In this document: positions 26,265 through 36,101 of the stretch, one piece after another
Position numbering within the stretch: the first letter of the stretch is position 1
Layout: each line of letters starts with the position of its first letter
Assembly: GCA_013204555.1 (NCBI GenBank)
Contig: JABMNO010000080.1
Coordinates: 1 to 64,000, forward strand
DNA: 64,000 bases
Source of the DNA: Chloroflexota bacterium
GTDB taxonomy: Bacteria > Chloroflexota > Dehalococcoidia > Lucifugimonadales > Lucifugimonadaceae
Direction of reading: 5' to 3'
Made by a program: the position numbers and the translations under genes
Notes under the pieces: generated by a model
Told to the model about the DNA's origin: nothing
The model's database searches: none
Seen by the model: only the letters and a program-made list of their open reading frames with translations

Positions 26265-27542
26265 ATGTCACCTAATAATCGTCGATTGGGAATCCTTGTT
26301 GGTGGTGGTCCTGCACCCGGAATCAACGGCGCGATTAGCGCATGCGTCATAGAGGCCGTCAACTCAGGGCTTGAAGTTACCGGTATTTATGATGGTTTCG
26401 CCCATCTCGTGAAGGGTGAGGTGGAGAAGATGCGACCGCTGGTAATCTCGGACGTGTCCCGAGTACACAGCCAGGGCGGATCGATACTCCGAACATCTCG
26501 CACCAATCCCACTAAAGAGCCAGATGGCATAAAAAAATCAATCCAAACCCTGAAGGGTCTCGGCATTGAATATCTGGTCACCATTGGGGGGGACGATACC
26601 GCTTATTCCGCTTCCGAACTGGCCAAGGCTGCGAACGGAGATATCCGCGTTGCCCACATCCCCAAGACGATCGATAACGATCTGCCGCTCCCAGGTGACA
26701 TGCCAACATTCGGATTTGAGACGGCGCGACATGTCGGTACAGAACTCGTCCTGAACCTGATGGAGGATTCCCGCTCTACGGACCGCTGGTACTTCGTCAC
26801 AGTGATGGGAAGGAACGCGGGCCATCTGGCCCTCGGCATCGGAATCTCCTCAGGCGCCACGATCACCGTAATTCCAGAGGAGTTTCGCAAAGCTAAAGTT
26901 AACCTCGACGATATTACCGATGTTCTGGAAGGCGCCATTATTAAGCGCCGAGTGGCTGGTCACAACGACGGCATCGCCGTGATTGCAGAGGGAGTTGCAG
27001 AACTGGTCCCGCCAGAACAGCTCGCCGCAATACCTGGCGTGGATATTGATCGTGACCCGTTTGGCCACATTCGGCTCGGTGAGATCCCGCTGGCCACGAT
27101 ACTTAAGCGCCAGGTACAGCAGCGCTTTGTCGCGCGGGGTGAGTCATTCGCCATCATCGACGCGACAATGGGTTATGAATTGAGATCAGCCCCTCCAATT
27201 CCGTTCGATATCGAATACACACGCACGCTTGGCCACTGGGCGGTCAGGTTTCTGTTGGACGAGCCCGCCGAAGGTCGTCTAAAGAACGGTGGACTGGTGT
27301 GCATGGTTCAACGGCGTCTCACAGCTCTTCCCTTTGAGGACCTCCGCGAAGCCGGAACAGATCGTCCAAAGGTGAGAAGGGTGGATGTTGATTCACAGTT
27401 GTACCGTGTGGCCCGGGAGTACATGATTCGGTTGAAGTCAGAGGACATAGAAGACACGGAGATGTGCGCAATGCTGGCAGAGGCTACCGGCATGACGCCG
27501 CAAGCTTACGCGGCGCGCTACCGGGCCGCAGCCACGCTCTGA
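26265..27542 (+). CDS. PPi-type 6-phosphofructokinase
   Basis: 425 aa; ATG 26265 has AGGAAGGA upstream and begins with the true N-terminus, whereas an earlier in-frame ATG at 26196 does not look coding. Motifs are GGGPAPGIN (nucleotide/phosphoryl binding), GGDDT and PKTIDND. The second Asp of GGDD and the Lys of PKTIDND are the residues associated with pyrophosphate rather than ATP as donor; classical ATP enzymes have GGDGS and PGTIDND. Inferred to interconvert fructose 6-phosphate and fructose 1,6-bisphosphate reversibly using PPi. Confidence 0.88.
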   Translation: MSPNNRRLGILVGGGPAPGINGAISACVIEAVNSGLEVTGIYDGFAHLVKGEVEKMRPLVISDVSRVHSQGGSILRTSRTNPTKEPDGIKKSIQTLKGLGIEYLVTIGGDDTAYSASELAKAANGDIRVAHIPKTIDNDLPLPGDMPTFGFETARHVGTELVLNLMEDSRSTDRWYFVTVMGRNAGHLALGIGISSGATITVIPEEFRKAKVNLDDITDVLEGAIIKRRVAGHNDGIAVIAEGVAELVPPEQLAAIPGVDIDRDPFGHIRLGEIPLATILKRQVQQRFVARGESFAIIDATMGYELRSAPPIPFDIEYTRTLGHWAVRFLLDEPAEGRLKNGGLVCMVQRRLTALPFEDLREAGTDRPKVRRVDVDSQLYRVAREYMIRLKSEDIEDTEMCAMLAEATGMTPQAYAARYRAAATL

Positions 27543-28010
27543 GGAGTTCGCAGCGAATCACGTGGCGTCCACCCACGAGACACCGCTATCTAGCGGCAAC
27601 ACACGAATTACTTTTGGCTCCTCCGCTATCGGCTCAATTATCGGCTGATTTCCAGCGCGTCACGTGTTGAACGATCTTCGAAAAAAGACGATCCTGATTT
27701 CATCCCAGGCCAGATCATCACGTATTGCTCACGTCGCCGCTGTGGCTGATATCAGAGATCAGGGCACATTAGAGAGGACAATATCTCGGGCCTGATATCC
27801 CCCGTATTCACGATGTTTTCAAGTGTTTTCCTATCTTGGTGAGCGTTCCAATCGCCGCCGCTTGAACCATCTAAAAACGCACCAAAAAGGTCCGGTCTGA
27901 ATCCCCTTTATCTTGTTGGAACATTTTCGTGGTGGCTGGCGTCCTTATTTGTGAACGGAATCACAACTAGACAAAAAACAGCACGAAGAGATTTTGGAGA
28001 AGTAGACAAG
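27543..28010. other. Gene-free gap of about 470 bp
   Basis: I see no gene, tRNA or family 1/2 repeat. The sequence is AT-richer than its surroundings toward the 3' end, with several A and T tracts (for example around 27865-27915), which may hold the promoter for the small lipoprotein. No terminator with a T tract was found after the phosphofructokinase. Confidence 0.4.
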
Positions 28011-28484
28011 ATGAAAAAGTTCACAGTTTTGTTACTAACAGGATTACTGGCCGCCGCAGCGTTGGTTGCATGTTCCTCGGCTCCGAGTGGCCCCAGTGGC
28101 ACGGCTTCCGAGATAGCTGACAAAGTATTCGAAGAATCTGGGGTGGAACCATTCGGCATGGCCGATACGATCGACGATGAAGACAAGATGAACTGGTATC
28201 TTGGCTCCACCAACTACTCGGAACTCGCAGAGTCTGCAGTAGTTCTGCCGATGATCAGCCTGGATACCCGTTCTCTCTACATACTCAAAGCCAACTCTGA
28301 TGGCGATGTGGATGGGATACTGGCTCAGCTGACTGAAGACATCGATCCGAACAAACTAATCTGCGTTTCGTTCTCTCTTGAAGACGTGGTGATTGAATCA
28401 AGAGGAGACGTCATTTTCATGACTATCAACTCCAACGTGGAACAGCGAGAGGCGCTCGTCACGGCGTTTGCTGGAATCGAATAG
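28011..28484 (+). CDS. Small lipoprotein of unknown function
   Basis: 157 aa. Start at ATG 28011, chosen because a GGAGAAG site precedes it and the signal peptide begins MKKFTVLLL with lipobox LVAC (Cys21). The mature part is acidic, about 135 aa, no other Cys. It reads as alternating strands and helices, and ends in AFAGIE. No family is recognised. The MBOAT gene starts about 100 nt downstream on the same strand. Confidence 0.75.
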   Translation: MKKFTVLLLTGLLAAAALVACSSAPSGPSGTASEIADKVFEESGVEPFGMADTIDDEDKMNWYLGSTNYSELAESAVVLPMISLDTRSLYILKANSDGDVDGILAQLTEDIDPNKLICVSFSLEDVVIESRGDVIFMTINSNVEQREALVTAFAGIE

Positions 28485-28581
28485 GCCACAAACCCGATGC
28501 GGATCGCGTTACTCTGGTCGAAAGTTGGAACAACATTGATCCGCCCAGCTTCGCTCACAAGGCATTCCTTCAGGGCTACTG

Positions 28582-29976
28582 ATGGTATTCAGTAGCCTCG
28601 AATTTCTGTTCCGATTCCTACCGGTAATCCTGCTGCTCTACTTCGTCGCACCCCGGCGATTGAAGAATCCGATCTTGCTGGCTGGCAGTCTTTTCTTTTA
28701 CGCATGGGGAGAGCCGGTATTCATCGTATTGATGGTGTTGTCCAGCGTTGTCAATTACTTCCTCGCCATCGCCATAGATAGATATCGCGATACCGATAAA
28801 TCTAGGGCCGCACTCATAGCGTCGATAGTCGTCAGTCTGGGCCTTCTCGGCTTCTTCAAATACGCTGACTTCCTCATCGATAGCGTCAATTCCGTATTCG
28901 GATCAGATATCGGCGCTCTGGACTTGCCTCTGCCCATTGGCATCAGTTTTTACACGTTTCAGGTTCTCTCCTACACGATTGATGTGTACAGAAAGAATGT
29001 GCCGGTTCAGCGAAATCTCATCTCGCTCTCCATGTACATCGCCCTGTTCCCTCAGCTGATAGCCGGACCAATCGTCAGATACCGATCAGTTGCCGAGGAC
29101 ATCAACGATAGGACTCACTCGGTTGAGATGTTCTCGGAGGGCGTTCACCGCTTCACCATGGGGCTGGCGAAAAAAGTACTCATTGCGAACAATATCGGCC
29201 TGCTGTGGGAGTCAGCGATTGCCACGTCAGAGCCGTCTGTGATGCTGGCGTGGCTCGGGATTGTCGCCTTTTCGTTCCAGATCTATTTCGACTTCTCGGG
29301 CTATAGCGATATGGCCATCGGACTTGGACGCATGCTGGGCTTCCGGTATGGCGAGAACTTCAACTTTCCCTACGTGGCGCAGAGCGTCACTGAGTTCTGG
29401 CGGCGCTGGCACATATCTCTGGGGCAGTGGTTCCGCGACTACCTGTACATCCCGCTTGGGGGTAATCGGGGCTCAAAGCTGATGTGGGTTCGAAATATCT
29501 TCATCGTCTGGTTCCTGACGGGCCTCTGGCATGGCGCCAGTTGGAACTTCGCGATCTGGGGTCTCTACTTCGGCGTGCTGCTTTTGCTTGAGCGGTTGTT
29601 CGTGGCCGATCTATTGGCACGCATTCCCAGGCTGTTTCGGCATATCTACCTGCTTCTGTTGGTGATGATTGGGTGGACGATATTCCAGTTGGAGACGCCG
29701 ACGGAGATATTCAGGTACCTGGGCGATATGTTTGGTCTGACTGATATCGATATCGTCAACGCTGAGGCGTGGTATCTCCTCAAGTCGAACTTCATTCTGC
29801 TGGCACTGGCCGTCGCTGGCTCAACGCCAATATTCAAAACTCTCTACGCGAGGATCATTCCGCGACTGAGCGGCAGAGCGGTTGCGATGCCCGTGTATTA
29901 CGCGGTGCTGTTGCTGGTGAGCACCGCATATCTGGTCGACTCATCATTCAACCCGTTCTTGTACTTCCGATTTTGA
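28582..29976 (+). CDS. MBOAT-family O-acyltransferase (AlgI-like)
   Basis: 464 aa with about 10 membrane helices. Family hallmarks: FDFSGYSDMAIGL near residues 234-246, the WRRWHISLGQWFRDY segment near 273-287 and LTGLWHGASWNF near 313-324, which holds the conserved His of MBOAT enzymes. AlgI-type members transfer acetyl groups across the membrane for O-acetylation of extracellular polysaccharides. Its stop overlaps the start of a DHHW/AlgJ-like gene, the usual partner, so an envelope polymer acetylation pair is a confident reading, while the polymer itself is unknown. Confidence 0.93.
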   Translation: MVFSSLEFLFRFLPVILLLYFVAPRRLKNPILLAGSLFFYAWGEPVFIVLMVLSSVVNYFLAIAIDRYRDTDKSRAALIASIVVSLGLLGFFKYADFLIDSVNSVFGSDIGALDLPLPIGISFYTFQVLSYTIDVYRKNVPVQRNLISLSMYIALFPQLIAGPIVRYRSVAEDINDRTHSVEMFSEGVHRFTMGLAKKVLIANNIGLLWESAIATSEPSVMLAWLGIVAFSFQIYFDFSGYSDMAIGLGRMLGFRYGENFNFPYVAQSVTEFWRRWHISLGQWFRDYLYIPLGGNRGSKLMWVRNIFIVWFLTGLWHGASWNFAIWGLYFGVLLLLERLFVADLLARIPRLFRHIYLLLLVMIGWTIFQLETPTEIFRYLGDMFGLTDIDIVNAEAWYLLKSNFILLALAVAGSTPIFKTLYARIIPRLSGRAVAMPVYYAVLLLVSTAYLVDSSFNPFLYFRF

Positions 29977-31106
29977 TGATCACCCCACTCACAACCCAGT
30001 TGAAAACCAGACACCTGCCAACGGCGTTCGTATTCCTCGTGTTCGTTTTTGGCATGGCGGCTTTGAGCGTGCTAAACGATGCCGCGGATGTCAGCACGCT
30101 TGAGAGACGAGAACTCTCGCAGTCTCCTTCGGTATCGTTCGAAAGAGTCGTCGACGGTGATTTTACGGAAGACTACGCGGAATTCCTACAGGATCAGATG
30201 GTGTTTCGAGATGAATTCCGGTTCGCCAAATCGTTCGTGGAGAGGCAGGTGTTACGGAGATCAGAAAATAACGGCGTCTACGTTGTAGGAGACCGCATAT
30301 ACGACAAGTTCTACGGGATAGAGGATCACTTCATAGATCGGGCTGCGCGGCTGATCAACGAGATCACAAAAGACACGCGGTCTGCGAACGTATTGCTATC
30401 GATAATCCCGACGAAGGCACAGATGCTTGATAGGAACAAGTATTTGCTCTCTGACCAGAACGAACTCGCCGACACGCTGAAGGAAAATACTGAAGCGGTA
30501 TACGTTGATCTCATGGGCCTCGCCAAGGCTGGCAACGAACGCTTTTACTACGCTTCAGATCCCCACTGGACCACCCAGGGTGCTATTGCCGCATATGAGA
30601 TTTTGGCCGGGGCACTGGGATTTCAGCCGGTGCGAGATTACGAGTTCGAAGCGGTCACAGACTCCTTCGTGGGCAGCGACTGGGGCAAAGCGGCCTCGTG
30701 GTCCATTGATAAAGACACCATCTATCTCGCCCACAACGATCTGCTTGATGGGATGTCCGCATGTCGATTTGAGTCTCCAGAAACAAGCACATGCATCGAC
30801 TCGGTCTATTTTCGGGACCGCGGAGATGACCTGGATCCCTACGATGTTTTCCTCGGCGGATTGAGTCCCATCATCGCAATCGAGAATCCTCTGGCCGAAA
30901 CCGATAGGGAACTGGTGATCTTCAAGGATTCGTACGCTCACTCACTGGCGCCATTCCTGGCTCAGCATTTCAAGACCGTGACCCTGTTCGATCTCAGGTT
31001 CGTGCGGAGGCAATTTATCCTCGATAACTTCGATCTCAGTCAAAAAGATGTTCTCTTTCTATACGGCACTTCAGTACTGAATACTGATCCACAGATACTC
31101 AACTGA
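29976..31106 (+). CDS. DHHW/AlgJ-AlgX-like SGNH-type acetyltransferase partner
   Basis: 376 aa from ATG 29976, which overlaps the MBOAT stop (ATGA type). One N-terminal membrane anchor (FVFLVFVFGMAALSVL) leaves the rest outside the cytoplasm. The region about 60-376 fits the SGNH-like AlgX/DHHW pattern: an early SxxxR-rich helix, a DRIYDKF segment, and SDPHWTTQGA near 190-200 with the conserved Asp-His of the catalytic triad, then FKDSYAHSLAPFL (GDSY-like Ser block) near 310. It would accept acetyl from the MBOAT and pass it to the polymer. Confidence 0.85.
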   Translation: MITPLTTQLKTRHLPTAFVFLVFVFGMAALSVLNDAADVSTLERRELSQSPSVSFERVVDGDFTEDYAEFLQDQMVFRDEFRFAKSFVERQVLRRSENNGVYVVGDRIYDKFYGIEDHFIDRAARLINEITKDTRSANVLLSIIPTKAQMLDRNKYLLSDQNELADTLKENTEAVYVDLMGLAKAGNERFYYASDPHWTTQGAIAAYEILAGALGFQPVRDYEFEAVTDSFVGSDWGKAASWSIDKDTIYLAHNDLLDGMSACRFESPETSTCIDSVYFRDRGDDLDPYDVFLGGLSPIIAIENPLAETDRELVIFKDSYAHSLAPFLAQHFKTVTLFDLRFVRRQFILDNFDLSQKDVLFLYGTSVLNTDPQILN

Positions 31107-31220
31107 ACCGTCAGACTGGTACGGGAGAATTGGACCGGGGACGATGGGGAGAGAGGCGGAGGGTGTGATAATTTGTCGGGCGCACTGGATATTTATTGAC
31201 GTGAGTAGTTCAATTAACAA

Positions 31221-31790
31221 ATGACAACTGAAATAAAAGATCCGTTCTTCTCATTCCCACACCCAATGAACGGCAACGTAGCCCGCTCGGTGGCGTTCGG
31301 GGTTGTGGTGATGGCTTCTCTGGTTATCGCCTCAACGGTGATCGCAATAGACTTCAGGTGGTTGATCTTCCTGCTGGCATACGGGTTCATCGCCCGATTC
31401 TTCGCCGGCCCCCGGCTGAGTCCTCTGGCGCTGCTCGTGACGAAGATTGTCGTTCCAAAGTTCAAGCTACCGTATGAGCCGGTTCCCGGCCCCCCCAAGC
31501 GGTTTGCAGCGGCGATGGGCATTGGATTTACCGTGACGGCACTGATTCTTGAGTTCGGTTTCGGCTACACCCTCGCAGCGAACATAACGCTTGGAATGCT
31601 CATCTTCGCTGCGTCTCTTGAGGCCTTCCTGGGCTTCTGCCTGGGATGCCAGATATTCGCTGTTTTGATGAGGATGGGAGTGATCTCCGAAGACGTTTGC
31701 GAGGAGTGCTCCGACTGGGGGCGCCGGGCGATCCGCTTGAAGAAGGAAGCGGCGGAACGCGACGCGCTGGAGGCCCAGGCCGCCAGCTAA
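31221..31790 (+). CDS. DUF4395 membrane protein
   Basis: 189 aa, four hydrophobic segments. DUF4395 pattern: early NGNVARSVAF, FIARFFAGPRLSPLALL, a GPPKRFAAAMG loop, then LEAFLGFCLGCQIF with a CxxC in the last helix. A second CxxC-type CEEC pair follows near 168-171. The Cys pairs suggest thiol-disulfide chemistry, and DUF4395 proteins are often near thioredoxin/rhodanese genes, but none is here. A TGATAAT-like -10 lies about 50 bp upstream. Confidence 0.85.
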   Translation: MTTEIKDPFFSFPHPMNGNVARSVAFGVVVMASLVIASTVIAIDFRWLIFLLAYGFIARFFAGPRLSPLALLVTKIVVPKFKLPYEPVPGPPKRFAAAMGIGFTVTALILEFGFGYTLAANITLGMLIFAASLEAFLGFCLGCQIFAVLMRMGVISEDVCEECSDWGRRAIRLKKEAAERDALEAQAAS

Positions 31791-31853
31791 TGGCCTTGCA
31801 GGCTGCACATTTGGGCGATTCGCCTCACCCTGATTAGGCCACTAGAAGCCGCA

Positions 31854-32002
31854 ATGTCATCCTGAGCGAAGGTGGCTCCGCGCCGTGGCCGATGGATATC
31901 CGAACGTCACATGAATCACGCTCCGTTGGCCGAATCGGTGCTGCTATATGTGGATCTTCAGATCCTTCGATTCCGCTATCGCTCCACTCAGAGTGACATG
32001 CT
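31854..32002. repeat. Family 1-related inverted repeat pair
   Basis: GTCATCCTGAGCGAAGG at 31855-31871 and, in reverse complement, TGTCACTCTGAGTGGAG-type sequence ending at 32002 form two diverged arms; the second carries AAGGATCT typical of family 1. It fills the gap between DUF4395 and the amidase. Arms are less alike than in the 8900-9082 pair. Confidence 0.55.
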
Positions 32003-32070
32003 GGAGTCGATATCGTCCCGTTCGTAGTCAAGTATCATCGCCGTCTCGCGATATCTCCTGAACAGACTGG

Positions 32071-33486
32071 ATGGTGACGATGGCCGCCGAACTGCACTAT
32101 ATGACGATCTCCGAACTCGCGCCGATGATCGAGCGCAAGGAGATCTCACCAGTAGACGTGACCCGCCACATGCTCGACCGTATCGAGAAGATTGATGGTG
32201 GTGTGCGGTCGTATGCAACGGTCATGGGCGACGCCGCGATGGATCAGGCGAAGCAGGCCGAATCTGAGATAATTTCTGGTAACTATCGAGGACCGCTGCA
32301 TGGCGTGCCGATCGCAGCGAAAGATCTCTACAATACGTCCGGCGTCAAGACCATGGGCGGTTCAGCCGTGTTCATGGACAACGTGCCAGATCACGACGCC
32401 ACCGTTGTGGAGCGACTCAACGCATCTGGCGCGGTCATGCTTGGCAAACTCAACATGACAGAAGGCGCCATGGGCGGCTACAACCCCAGGTTGCAGTACC
32501 CGGAAAACCCGTGGAAGCAGAGCCATTTTCCGGGTGCATCCTCTAGCGGGTCAGGGGCAGCAACCTCAGCGGGCTTGGCGTTCGGCACGCTTGGCAGCGA
32601 TACGGGTGGCTCGATCAGGTACCCGGCCGCGGCTTGTGGAACGGTTGGACTGAAGCCGACGTGGGGCCGTGTTAGCCGGTACGGCGTGATGGATCTTGGC
32701 GCATCGCTGGACCATGTTGGACCGCTGACAAGGTGCTCGGTTGATGCAGGCTTCGTGCTACAGGCAATCGCTGGTGTAGACGTGAATGATCCAACGTCGC
32801 GCATTGAGTCGGTTCCGGATATGGCCGGAGATCTCGCTAATGATCTGACTGGACTGCGCGTTGGCTGGGATGAGCGCTACGCCTCTGTGGACATGGAACC
32901 GGATTACGCAGCAGCGGTGGCCGCCGGAGTGAAGGTGCTGGAAGGACTGGGAGCGACCATCGTTGAAGTGAAAGTGACTGACCAGCTTCGGGACTACCTT
33001 GAAGCTTGGCCGGTGATCTGCTCCAGCGAGGCGTACAACGCTCACCAGGCGACCTATCCATCACGTGCAGCTGAATACGGGCCATGGTTCAGGGGATGGC
33101 TTGAAAATGGCTATAACCACACCGCTGCCGAGTATGCCGCGGCACTCGAGCTACGAAACGCATCCAACGGGGAATTGCGGAAGACAATGGAAGGCATCGA
33201 TATTCTCGCTTTCCCTGGCATGCCGAAGGTCGCCCACAGTGTGAGTCCTGACGTCATGTGGGGCCCAATTCCACCAGATAGAGATGCGTGGAGTTCCCGG
33301 TTCACCGTGCCCTACGACTATTCGGGTATTCCTACGCTGAACACACCATGCGGGCTATCCAACGGACTGCCAATGTCGATACAGTTCGCCGCTCACCCGC
33401 TTCAAGAGCCGCTCTTAGTCAAAGTAGGCAACGCCTACGAGCAGGCTACCGACTGGCATACGGCCCGTCCTCCGGGATGGGAATAA
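32071..33486 (+). CDS. Amidase-signature family amidase
   Basis: 471 aa. Catalytic Ser-cisSer-Lys set: Lys in PIAAKDLYN near 86, the GASSSGSGAATSAG block near 161-174 and GSDTGGSIRYPA near 181-192. GatA homologs share this fold, but no gatB or gatC is nearby, so a free-standing amidase/ureidase-type enzyme is more likely than the tRNA amidotransferase. It is 36 nt upstream of an aldolase and likely co-transcribed. Confidence 0.9.
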   Translation: MVTMAAELHYMTISELAPMIERKEISPVDVTRHMLDRIEKIDGGVRSYATVMGDAAMDQAKQAESEIISGNYRGPLHGVPIAAKDLYNTSGVKTMGGSAVFMDNVPDHDATVVERLNASGAVMLGKLNMTEGAMGGYNPRLQYPENPWKQSHFPGASSSGSGAATSAGLAFGTLGSDTGGSIRYPAAACGTVGLKPTWGRVSRYGVMDLGASLDHVGPLTRCSVDAGFVLQAIAGVDVNDPTSRIESVPDMAGDLANDLTGLRVGWDERYASVDMEPDYAAAVAAGVKVLEGLGATIVEVKVTDQLRDYLEAWPVICSSEAYNAHQATYPSRAAEYGPWFRGWLENGYNHTAAEYAAALELRNASNGELRKTMEGIDILAFPGMPKVAHSVSPDVMWGPIPPDRDAWSSRFTVPYDYSGIPTLNTPCGLSNGLPMSIQFAAHPLQEPLLVKVGNAYEQATDWHTARPPGWE

Positions 33487-33522
33487 GAGATTTGCAATCC
33501 AACTACTGGTAGGAGAATCAAG

Positions 33523-34245
33523 ATGATCGAATCTGACCTGAAGGAACGTATCCGACGTGGTGACCAGATAGTTGGCGTTAGCGCACCTCTCAACGCGACC
33601 AAGAGCCAGTTGGAGACAACGTTGGGCGCAGACGACTACGACTTTATTTCAGTCGACAGCCAGCACTCGCCGTTTAACGAAGAACGACTGGTCGCGTTCT
33701 GCGCAATCACAACGGAGTTGAACATCCCGGTTCACTTTCGGATCAAGCACACTCGTCACACCTACCTGATCGGAAACCTCCTGGACCTTGGTCCTGCGAT
33801 GGTTGAAGTACCCCAGACGGAGACTCTGGAGACAGCGCAAGAAGCGGTCGACAACTTCTATTTTCCCCAGTTTGGAAAGCGCAGCTGGGTTGGTGGCGCC
33901 CGCTACGGAGGCGAAGGTCGAAACGACAGACTGGAATACGCCGCGTGGTGGAACAAGACCGGTGTGCTCTGGCTACAGATTGAGTCCATCAACGCGATAA
34001 CGCGCGCCCAGCAACTCGCACTACCCGGAGTGGACTGCCTGTCATGGGGCCCTGCTGACCTGAGTTTCAGTCGTGAGGCCAACCCTGATCACCCATTGCA
34101 GACAGACGATGACTGCGTTGAGTACACACTCAAGCTCCTTGAGAACACCGAAACTCGTCTGATGTTCCGTAGCTATGACCCAGATCTTCGTACGAAGTAC
34201 CGGGACATGGGCGTGACCATGCTGCTGGAACGCCCAAAGGCTTAG
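33523..34245 (+). CDS. HpcH/HpaI-family aldolase
   Basis: 240 aa class II-type pyruvate aldolase fold: ISVDSQHSPF near 40-49, VHFRIKHT with Arg near 72, LQIESINAI (metal-binding Glu) near 155 and SWGPADLSFS (Asp ligand) near 180. Length matches HpaI. It cleaves or forms 2-keto acids in related systems; here the substrate is unknown. Placed between an amidase and a CocE-type hydrolase, which suggests a shared catabolic unit. Confidence 0.87.
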   Translation: MIESDLKERIRRGDQIVGVSAPLNATKSQLETTLGADDYDFISVDSQHSPFNEERLVAFCAITTELNIPVHFRIKHTRHTYLIGNLLDLGPAMVEVPQTETLETAQEAVDNFYFPQFGKRSWVGGARYGGEGRNDRLEYAAWWNKTGVLWLQIESINAITRAQQLALPGVDCLSWGPADLSFSREANPDHPLQTDDDCVEYTLKLLENTETRLMFRSYDPDLRTKYRDMGVTMLLERPKA

Positions 34246-34328
34246 AGCATTGGACCTAATTGAGGCGGAAGGTTGAGCGATCACGCTGCCTTCTGGAGTG
34301 CGATAAAACCGTGCTGGAGGACGGCCTA

Positions 34329-36062
34329 ATGATAGAGCCTCGAATCGAGTCGAACGCGTCCCATGAAGTGATGTATAACGTCGCCACGCCGATGCGTGAC
34401 GGAAAAAATCTGCGCGCGGATGTTTACCTGCCCAAAGGCGACGGACCATTTCCGACGCTTGTCTGTCGCACGCCGTACGACAAGGTGCGCGAAGCGGCTA
34501 TACCCGAATACATCGGCCTTGTTGATGCGGGATTCGCTGTGGTCGCGCAAGATCTGCGAGGGCGTTGGGCTTCGGACGGGGAGTGGGTGCCTTTTTTCGT
34601 GCCCGGCTGGACCGATGCGGAAGACGGATACGACACCATTGAGTGGGCGGCGGATCAATCCTGGTCCACAGGCAAAGTGGGGACGTTTGGGAACTCATAT
34701 ATGGGGTGGACTCAATGGACTCTCGCACCGACTCGACCTCCGCATCTGGTTGCAATGTGGGCAGCCGGAATGGGTCCCCGGACTACCGATCTAGAAGTTG
34801 GAGGTGTGCTCCGTACCGGTCGGGTGATCCAACTCGTATTCGGGATGCTCGCAACTGATACGCAGAAGTGGCTTGAGACGCCGGAAGGCCCCACTTCCCC
34901 AGAGCTGTGGAACAGGCTTCATGACTCGGTCAATCGTGACAAATGGTTGTGGTTTCTGCCATTCAAGGACCTGCCCGAGGAAGCGTTGGGTGGGCTTGGT
35001 GACTACTTCAGGGACTGGCTCGCGAACCACCAGAGAGATGTGTGGCAGTTCGATAGTAGATTCCCGGAGATTGATGTGCCGGTGTATCACCGGACAGGCT
35101 GGTACGACCGCCTGGTTGGTGCAGCGAAGATGTTCGCCGGAATGCAGGCGAGCGGGGCATCAGAGGCTACCCGGCGAGCCCAGCGCCTCATAATTGGGCC
35201 GTGGCCCCACAGCACGGTGAACAGCGGCAGTTGGCCTGAGATCGATTTTGGCCCTGAAGCGGAGGTGCCGCACGGCGATCTGTTGGTCAAATGGTTCGAC
35301 TACTGGCTCAAGGGTATCGACAACGGCATGATGGAAACTCCTCCAGCCCGCCTGTTCTTGATGGGCGCTAACGAGTGGAGATCAGCAGACGAATGGCCAC
35401 CATCCGGCTCTGAACGCGTTGGCTACTATCTATCCAGCAGCACGGGAGCTAATACGCCGAGTGGAGACGGGGCGTTAGAGCTATCGTCTGGCGAAGCAGG
35501 GAATCCGGATCGATTTACCTACGACCCTCGTGATCCGGTGATGTCCGTTTACGGCATCAATACCTATGATGAACCGCGAGATCAACGAGCGCTGGCGCAT
35601 CGGCGAGACATTCTCGTCTACCAGACGGATCCACTTGAGAGGGCGGTTGACGTGGCCGGATACCCGTCAGTCACGCTGTGGGCCTCATCTGATGCTCCCG
35701 ATACCGACTTCATTGCGAGGTTGATCGACGTTCACCCCGATGGGTTCGCTCAACAACTCTGTTACGGAATCATCCGCGCCCGTTTCCGGAACGGACTCGA
35801 TAACTCGGAATTGTTGACGCGGGGTCAGTTGTACGAGTTCAATATAGAGATGCTGCCCACATGCAACCGGTTCCTTGTTGGTCATCGCATAAGAATCGAT
35901 ATCTCCAGCAGCGATTTTCCTAACTTCGATCGTAATCACAACACCGGAGGCGAGGACTGGGCCGAGTCAGATCTCCGCGTCGCGCACCAGACCATCTACC
36001 ATGACGCCGCTCGCCCTTCACGACTCACCCTGCCAACTATGCCCGATGGCTGGGGCGAATGA
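34329..36062 (+). CDS. CocE/NonD-family hydrolase
   Basis: 577 aa; ATG 34329 has GGAGG about 8 bases upstream, whereas an earlier ATG at 34260 gives 23 improbable residues. Alpha/beta hydrolase of the X-Pro dipeptidyl-peptidase/CocE type: oxyanion RTPYDK near 46, Ser nucleophile in GNSYMGW near 120, cap helices, the catalytic Asp/His region around residue 250-310 (PWPHSTVNSG), and a C-terminal jelly-roll (residues about 380-577). Acyl-ester or peptide substrate unknown. No signal peptide. Confidence 0.9.
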   Translation: MIEPRIESNASHEVMYNVATPMRDGKNLRADVYLPKGDGPFPTLVCRTPYDKVREAAIPEYIGLVDAGFAVVAQDLRGRWASDGEWVPFFVPGWTDAEDGYDTIEWAADQSWSTGKVGTFGNSYMGWTQWTLAPTRPPHLVAMWAAGMGPRTTDLEVGGVLRTGRVIQLVFGMLATDTQKWLETPEGPTSPELWNRLHDSVNRDKWLWFLPFKDLPEEALGGLGDYFRDWLANHQRDVWQFDSRFPEIDVPVYHRTGWYDRLVGAAKMFAGMQASGASEATRRAQRLIIGPWPHSTVNSGSWPEIDFGPEAEVPHGDLLVKWFDYWLKGIDNGMMETPPARLFLMGANEWRSADEWPPSGSERVGYYLSSSTGANTPSGDGALELSSGEAGNPDRFTYDPRDPVMSVYGINTYDEPRDQRALAHRRDILVYQTDPLERAVDVAGYPSVTLWASSDAPDTDFIARLIDVHPDGFAQQLCYGIIRARFRNGLDNSELLTRGQLYEFNIEMLPTCNRFLVGHRIRIDISSSDFPNFDRNHNTGGEDWAESDLRVAHQTIYHDAARPSRLTLPTMPDGWGE

Positions 36063-36101
36063 CGGACCCAAAACCGACCGTAACTGAGAGAGTAACGCCC
36101 G

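Noticed and set aside
32071-33486. GatA subunit of the tRNA amidotransferase
   Set aside because: Fold is shared, but gatB and gatC are absent nearby and the neighbours are catabolic, so a free-standing amidase is the better reading.
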